Below, one piece after another: positions 22,364-25,979 of a DNA stretch of 25,979 bases. Origin of the DNA: AG41 sp036522815 (GTDB taxonomy: Bacteria > Gemmatimonadota > Gemmatimonadetes > Gemmatimonadales > GWC2-71-9). The DNA lies in NCBI GenBank assembly GCA_036522815.1, contig DATDFC010000053.1, positions 1-25,979 on the forward strand, given 5' to 3'. The notes beneath the pieces are model-generated. The model had not been told where the DNA came from and searched no databases. It saw nothing but the letters and a program-made list of their open reading frames with translations. Every line of letters begins with the position of its first letter. Within the stretch, counting starts at the first letter, position 1. The translations under genes were made by a program, and so were the position numbers.

Positions 22364-24417
22364 CGCGTTGGCCGGATCCGGATCGCCTGCCCGCCGCCGG
22401 GCGCGAGCACCAGGTGCAGGCGGGACCTGGCGTCGACCGCACGCTGCGAAATCGCGACCGGCAGCGGATTCGTGAGCCAGTTCGCCCCGGGCCCGTCAGC
22501 GTAGATCTCGGCGACATACTTCCGCCCGGACGCGAGGAATGTGAGGGGGATGTCGAACGTGCGGCCCTCCTCGTCGGTGATCGCCCCGATGTACCAGCTC
22601 GGCCCGTTGCGCTCCCGCCGCGCCACCACCACGTAATCGCCGATCTTGCCGGCGAGCACGCGGGTCGTATCCCAGTCGACCGCCACGTCGCGGATGAACT
22701 GGAAGGCGGGCTGGTGCTTGTAGTTCTCGGGAAGATCGGCCGCCATCTGGAGCGGCGAGTAGAGCACCACGTACAGCGCCAGCTGTTTGGCGAGCGTCGT
22801 CCGGGGGCGGGGCTCGTCGGGCCGGCGCGGTCTGCCGGTCCCGCGCTCGATCAGGATGTCGAAGATGCCGGGCGTGAAGTCCATCGGGCCGTCGAGCATG
22901 CGCGTAAAGAACAGGATCGTTTCGTGCTCGGGAGGATTGCCTCCTTCGGCGCTCCACGCGTTGTACTCCTGCCCGCGCGCGCCCTCACGGCTCATCATAT
23001 TGGGGTAGGTGCGACGCTCCCCCGTGTCGTGGATCGGCTCGTGCACATCGAGCATGATGCCGTACTGGGCCGCCTTCTCGATCACATGGCGGTGATGTCG
23101 CACCATGTACTGGCCGTAGTGCGAATGCCCCTCCCCGACCAGGTCCGCCACGTAGCCCGACTTGATCGCGTCCAGGCCGAGCGAGTGGTATAACGCGAAA
23201 GCGCTGTCCATCTGGCGCTCGTAGTTCTCGAGGCCGCCGGACGTCTCGTTGTGGACGATCAGCTTCACGCGCTTCTCGTGGGCGTATCGGGCCAACTCCG
23301 GAAGGTCGTAGTCGGGATAGGGCTTGGTGAACGAAAACGCGTTGCGGTTCTGGATCCAGTCGCCGTCCCAGCCCACGTTCCAGCCCTCGACCAGTACGCC
23401 GCCCAGCCCGTTCGCCGCCGCGAAATCGATGTAACGCTTCGTGTTCGCCGTGGTGGCGCCGTGCTTGGGCCCCGAGCTCCACGTCATCGTGCCGATGTGC
23501 ATGCCCCACCAGATGCCGACGTACTTCATCGGCTTGATCCAGCTCGTGCTCGCAATGACGCTGGGCGGATTGAGGTTCAGACCCAGCACCGATGGTGCCA
23601 GGTCGGCCGCGCGGTCGGCCAGCTGGATAGTGCGCCACGGCGTGACGAACGGCGTCCGGCCGTACACCTTCGTCCCGTCGGCGTAGGGCGCGAGCGCCAC
23701 GCGCAGCGTGCGCGACTGCATGCGCGGCCCGGCGAGGAACATGCGCGCGTAGTCGACGAGGTTCGCCTCGTGAATCACGATGCAGCTCTTGCCGTCCCGC
23801 GTCTCCAGCGTGAGCGGCGTCTGCACGCTGTCCAGCACGCTCACGGGCGAGGACGAGAACAGCATCTCCGAGCGGTCGAGGCGCGGGCGGTTGGAGGGGA
23901 TCCACCAGGCGCGGGCGTCGTCTTCCAGGGTGAACTCGGTCAGCTCGTCTGTGATCGCGAACTCGTCCAACCCGGCTTGCTTGGGCAATTCGTAGCGGAA
24001 GCCCACCCCATCGTCGAACACGCGGAACACTACCGTGAACCGTCTTCCGGGAGGCGCCGTTTCGACGAGCGACACGCTCAGCTCGTTGTGATGATCCCGC
24101 ACGCGGGCCACCTCGCCCCAGGGTTGCGTCCAGGTCTCGTCGTGCGTGGTCCGCGCCGAGTCCACGATTCGCAGGCTGTCACGCAGCGGCGGCACGCCGC
24201 GGAACGCGAGCCCCAGGCGGGAGGGTAGGAACAGGGCACGGCCGTCGCGGTCGATGCTGTAATACAGCCCGCCGTCGCGGATCGCGACGGCCACGTGGTT
24301 GCGGCCGTCCGGGGATGCGACGCGCAGCTCCTGGGCGACGGCCGTGGGAGCGACGAGGGTGGCCGCGGCAACGCTCAACGCGGCCAGACGAGTCGTATAG
24401 CGAAGCCAGATGTGCAT
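22360..24417 (-). CDS. GH97 alpha-glucosidase (SusB-like)
   Basis: A 685-residue exported enzyme with a signal peptide (LAALSVAAATLVAPTAVAQ). It has an N-terminal beta-sandwich, a TIM barrel from about residue 290 (WIKPMKYVGIWWGMHIGTMTW, GVLVEGWNVGWDGDW) and a C-terminal beta domain. Glutamates match those used for calcium binding and inverting catalysis in Bacteroides SusB: IVHNET (Glu391), DVHEPIHDTG (Glu460), SREGARGQEY (Glu478, Glu484), with the RTYPN motif between them. GH97 members with this glutamate set are inverting alpha-glucosidases, so release of glucose from maltooligosaccharides is likely; alpha-galactosidase activity also exists in GH97. It is first gene of the minus-strand locus and overlaps the VCBS gene by 4 nt. 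Confidence 0.92.
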   Translation of the reverse strand: MHIWLRYTTRLAALSVAAATLVAPTAVAQELRVASPDGRNHVAVAIRDGGLYYSIDRDGRALFLPSRLGLAFRGVPPLRDSLRIVDSARTTHDETWTQPWGEVARVRDHHNELSVSLVETAPPGRRFTVVFRVFDDGVGFRYELPKQAGLDEFAITDELTEFTLEDDARAWWIPSNRPRLDRSEMLFSSSPVSVLDSVQTPLTLETRDGKSCIVIHEANLVDYARMFLAGPRMQSRTLRVALAPYADGTKVYGRTPFVTPWRTIQLADRAADLAPSVLGLNLNPPSVIASTSWIKPMKYVGIWWGMHIGTMTWSSGPKHGATTANTKRYIDFAAANGLGGVLVEGWNVGWDGDWIQNRNAFSFTKPYPDYDLPELARYAHEKRVKLIVHNETSGGLENYERQMDSAFALYHSLGLDAIKSGYVADLVGEGHSHYGQYMVRHHRHVIEKAAQYGIMLDVHEPIHDTGERRTYPNMMSREGARGQEYNAWSAEGGNPPEHETILFFTRMLDGPMDFTPGIFDILIERGTGRPRRPDEPRPRTTLAKQLALYVVLYSPLQMAADLPENYKHQPAFQFIRDVAVDWDTTRVLAGKIGDYVVVARRERNGPSWYIGAITDEEGRTFDIPLTFLASGRKYVAEIYADGPGANWLTNPLPVAISQRAVDARSRLHLVLAPGGGQAIRIRPTR

Positions 24418-24430
24418 GTCGGTTCACCGG

Positions 24431-24459
24431 TTACAAGTTTGGTCTCAGTGGTGTATATT
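24431..24459 (+). promoter_or_regulatory. Candidate promoter of the plug-lipoprotein pair
   Basis: TTACAA (24431-24436), a 17-nt spacer, then TATATT (24454-24459) in a locally AT-rich stretch between divergent genes. It would give a leader of about 50 nt before ATG 24517. The -35 is weak, the -10 good. The same AT-rich patch may serve GH97 in the other direction. Confidence 0.4.
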
Positions 24460-24505
24460 GAAACGTCGCGTGTAGTCGCTCGGGGCGGTCAGGCCTCCAA
24501 ACGCT

Positions 24506-24510
24506 GGAGG
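24506..24510 (+). promoter_or_regulatory. Ribosome site of the first plug lipoprotein
   Basis: GGAGG, 6 nt before ATG 24517. It selects this ATG over the longer in-frame extension upstream. Confidence 0.65.
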
Positions 24511-24516
24511 ACGCCT

Positions 24517-24960
24517 ATGAGGTGGTGTTCGACCCGCACCCTCCTTTCCATGGGGCTCTGCGTGAGCCTCGGCGCAGCTTGCGTCCATCGGCGCGACAGC
24601 AATCCTCCCACGGCGGCCGGCAGCCCGGTCGTGACCGCCGAGGACATCGCTCGCCAGCCCGGCCAACCCATCGAAGAGGTCCTGATGGACCACTTCCCCG
24701 GCGTGTCGGTTACGCGCGCACCCGACGGCACCGTCTCGGTGCGCATCCGCGGCACGACCTCGATTCGCGGCAGCAACGAGCCGCTGTACGTGATCGACGG
24801 CGTCGAAATCCAACCCGGACCGGGCGGGAGCCTCGCAGGCATCAATCCGCGCGACATCGCGACCATCGAGGTGGTGAAAGACCCCGCGGGGGAGGCGTTG
24901 TACGGCGTGCGCGGCGCCAATGGCATCATTCTCATCAAAACGAAGCGTCCCGATCAGTGA
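24517..24960 (+). CDS. Stand-alone TonB plug-domain lipoprotein (copy 1)
   Basis: A 147-residue protein consisting of a lipoprotein signal (LCVSLGAAC, Cys22), a short linker, and one TonB-dependent-receptor plug domain. The plug shows VTAEDIARQPGQPIEEVLMD, VSVRIRGTTSIRGSNEPLYV, IDGVEIQ, NPRDIATIEVVKDPAGEALY, GVRGANGIILIKTKR. It stops where a SusC barrel would begin: no barrel strands, no carboxypeptidase-like domain. The good ribosome site and intact frame argue against a decayed SusC. It probably sits lipid-anchored in the periplasm or outer membrane; no function is established. It is 8 nt upstream of a paralogue. It diverges from GH97, so a link to the glucan locus is possible. Confidence 0.85.
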   Translation: MRWCSTRTLLSMGLCVSLGAACVHRRDSNPPTAAGSPVVTAEDIARQPGQPIEEVLMDHFPGVSVTRAPDGTVSVRIRGTTSIRGSNEPLYVIDGVEIQPGPGGSLAGINPRDIATIEVVKDPAGEALYGVRGANGIILIKTKRPDQ

Positions 24961-24968
24961 GGTCACCC

Positions 24969-25433
24969 ATGTACTCGGCCCACCCCCAGCGATTCATCGG
25001 GCTGCTCCTCGGCTGCGTCACCGCCACCGCGTGCTCGCACCAGCAAACCGCCGCGGGCGAGAGCAAACTGGAAGCGATCGCACCCGCGACCGCGATTCCG
25101 CATTCAGTCCTCACGGAGGAGGACATCCAGCGCGTGCCCGATCAGCCGATCGAGCAGCTGCTGGCGAGCCGGTTTACCGGCGTGGTGACGTCGCGCACGT
25201 CCGGCGGCGGCCTCTCCGTGCGCATCCGCGGTGTCGGCTCGTTCTTCTCGAGCAACGAGCCCCTGTATGTGATCGACGACGTCCCGGTCAACCTCGGAGA
25301 CGGCGCGACCCTGCGGGCCATCAATCCGCGCGACATCGCCTCGATCGAGGTCATCAAGGACCCCGCCGGCCTGGCGCTGTACGGCGTGCGCGGCGCCAAC
25401 GGCGTGATCGTCATCAGGACGAAGCGGCGGTAG
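24969..25433 (+). CDS. Stand-alone TonB plug-domain lipoprotein (copy 2)
   Basis: A 154-residue paralogue of the preceding protein with the same plan: signal FIGLLLGCVTATAC (lipobox Cys22), linker, and plug domain ending at the protein terminus. Shared motifs are LTEEDIQRVPDQPIEQLLAS, LSVRIRGVGSF, SNEPLYVIDDVPV, AINPRDIASIEVIKDPAG and LYGVRGANGVIVIRTKRR. The signal and linker have diverged far more than the plug, so the duplication looks old and both copies seem maintained. GAGG sits 6 nt before the ATG. The last ~330 nt overlap, antisense, the open frame of the VCBS gene from the right edge. Confidence 0.85.
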   Translation: MYSAHPQRFIGLLLGCVTATACSHQQTAAGESKLEAIAPATAIPHSVLTEEDIQRVPDQPIEQLLASRFTGVVTSRTSGGGLSVRIRGVGSFFSSNEPLYVIDDVPVNLGDGATLRAINPRDIASIEVIKDPAGLALYGVRGANGVIVIRTKRR

Positions 25434-25979
25434 CGCTAGTCCGGCGCGCGAGGACCGAAAGATCAGCGGGCGGTCGTTGTTGCGCGTCACCACGTAGAGA
25501 TCACCGCGCCGGGTCCGGACCCGCTGGATGTCGCGGGCCTGACCCGGCACGCTGAACCCGCTCTCCGCCGCCCGCAGCGGCGTGAACTGTCCCCGGCCGT
25601 CTCCCCGCAGCACCAATCCATAGCCGGCGCTCATCCGCCCGATTTCCGGCTGCACCCCGTCGAAGTTTCCGGCGACGAGCAGGTCGGTCTTGCCGTCTCC
25701 GTCCAGATCGCGCGCGAGGATCGCGTACACCGGCGCCAGCTGCGCCGCGCGCGGCAGCGGGACGAGCGTGAACGACCCGTCGCCGTTGTTCTTCGCCAGC
25801 GCGGTCGCGAACGTGCGCGCCCGCTTGAAGGTCGCACCCGCCAGCTCCGCGGGCGAGAAGATGTCGCTGACGGTCTGACCGGCGTAGTCGGCGTAGCGAG
25901 GGTAGCGCGCCTTCAAGTACGGGAGCGCCGCGATCAGCTCGTCCCGCATCGCGAGCGGGTAGCTCGTGCCGTGATTGTA
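25104..25979 (-). CDS. Large VCBS/FG-GAP protein, C-terminal fragment with anomalous antisense extension
   Basis: The C-terminal 291 codons of a minus-strand gene whose start is beyond the right edge. Residues 1-~180 align well with the end of the VCBS protein at 18995-22363: YNHGTSYPLAMRDEL against YKHGVSYPVAGRDEL, ARDLDGDGKTDLLVAGN against AADFDGDGRTDLLVAGN, and TRNNDRPLIFR against ARNNDKLQVLR. The homologue stops a few residues after that last motif. Here the frame stays open for about another 110 codons, to 25104, and those codons are antisense to the second plug gene with no recognisable domain. A TAG lies one frame over at about 25438-25440, so a small indel (real or assembly error) may have removed the natural stop. 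True functional end is probably near 25435. Confidence 0.7.
   Translation of the reverse strand, partial: YNHGTSYPLAMRDELIAALPYLKARYPRYADYAGQTVSDIFSPAELAGATFKRARTFATALAKNNGDGSFTLVPLPRAAQLAPVYAILARDLDGDGKTDLLVAGNFDGVQPEIGRMSAGYGLVLRGDGRGQFTPLRAAESGFSVPGQARDIQRVRTRRGDLYVVTRNNDRPLIFRSSRAGLALPPLRPDDDHAVGAAHAVQRQAGGVLDDLDRGDVARIDGPQGRAVSEVDRDVVDHIQGLVAREERADTADAHGEAAAGRARRHHAGKPARQQLLDRLIGHALDVLLRED

Noticed and set aside
20696..22504. 602-codon plus-strand open frame opposite the large VCBS gene
   Set aside because: Antisense shadow of calcium-loop repeats (VVVHVG/VAVAVDV patterns), no recognisable protein.

Overview
This is a GC-rich bacterial window from a Gram-negative organism with an outer membrane, shown by SusC/SusD-type nutrient transporters, TonB plug domains and many secreted or lipobox-bearing proteins. 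SusC/SusD systems combined with very high GC, GTG/TTG starts and several FG-GAP/ASPIC-UnbV proteins suggest Gemmatimonadota or a similar soil lineage. That placement is inference; no rRNA or marker gene is present.

Layout. 1-225 (-) is the N-terminus of a SusC-like receptor running off the left edge. 536-1548 (+) is a two-gene AhpD/carboxymuconolactone-decarboxylase-like operon. Its second gene has an in-frame UGA exactly where AhpD enzymes have the second cysteine of CxxC, followed by an SECIS-like hairpin, so it is probably a selenoprotein. 1848-8031 holds a divergent pair of FG-GAP/ASPIC-UnbV proteins, one with N-terminal TPRs, and a small orphan RnfD-like membrane protein directly behind the second.

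8117-24417 (-) is a starch/alpha-glucan utilisation locus. In transcription order it contains a GH97 alpha-glucosidase, a large lipoprotein VCBS/ASPIC protein (4-nt overlap with GH97), SusC, SusD, a lipoprotein GH13 alpha-amylase, a second secreted GH13 amylase and a GH5-like secreted hydrolase. A small aspartyl protease gene lies in the opposite orientation between the two amylases. The likely scheme is surface capture and cleavage by the lipoprotein amylase and SusD, TonB-driven import by SusC, and final hydrolysis to glucose by GH97 and GH13 in the periplasm.

24517-25433 (+) encodes two tandem paralogous lipoproteins made of little more than a TonB plug domain, with no barrel. 25104-25979 (-) is the C-terminal end of a second large VCBS protein. 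Its reading frame lacks a stop at the expected place and runs antisense through the second plug gene.

Three loci (859-930, 1771-1847, 8016-8116) carry one family of palindromic repeats at gene 3' ends. In several cases the repeat supplies or abuts the stop codon.

The strongest candidates for new biology are the selenocysteine AhpD-like enzyme, the stand-alone plug lipoproteins and the ASPIC/UnbV-RnfD-like pairing. No tRNA, rRNA, CRISPR array or intact transposase was recognised.
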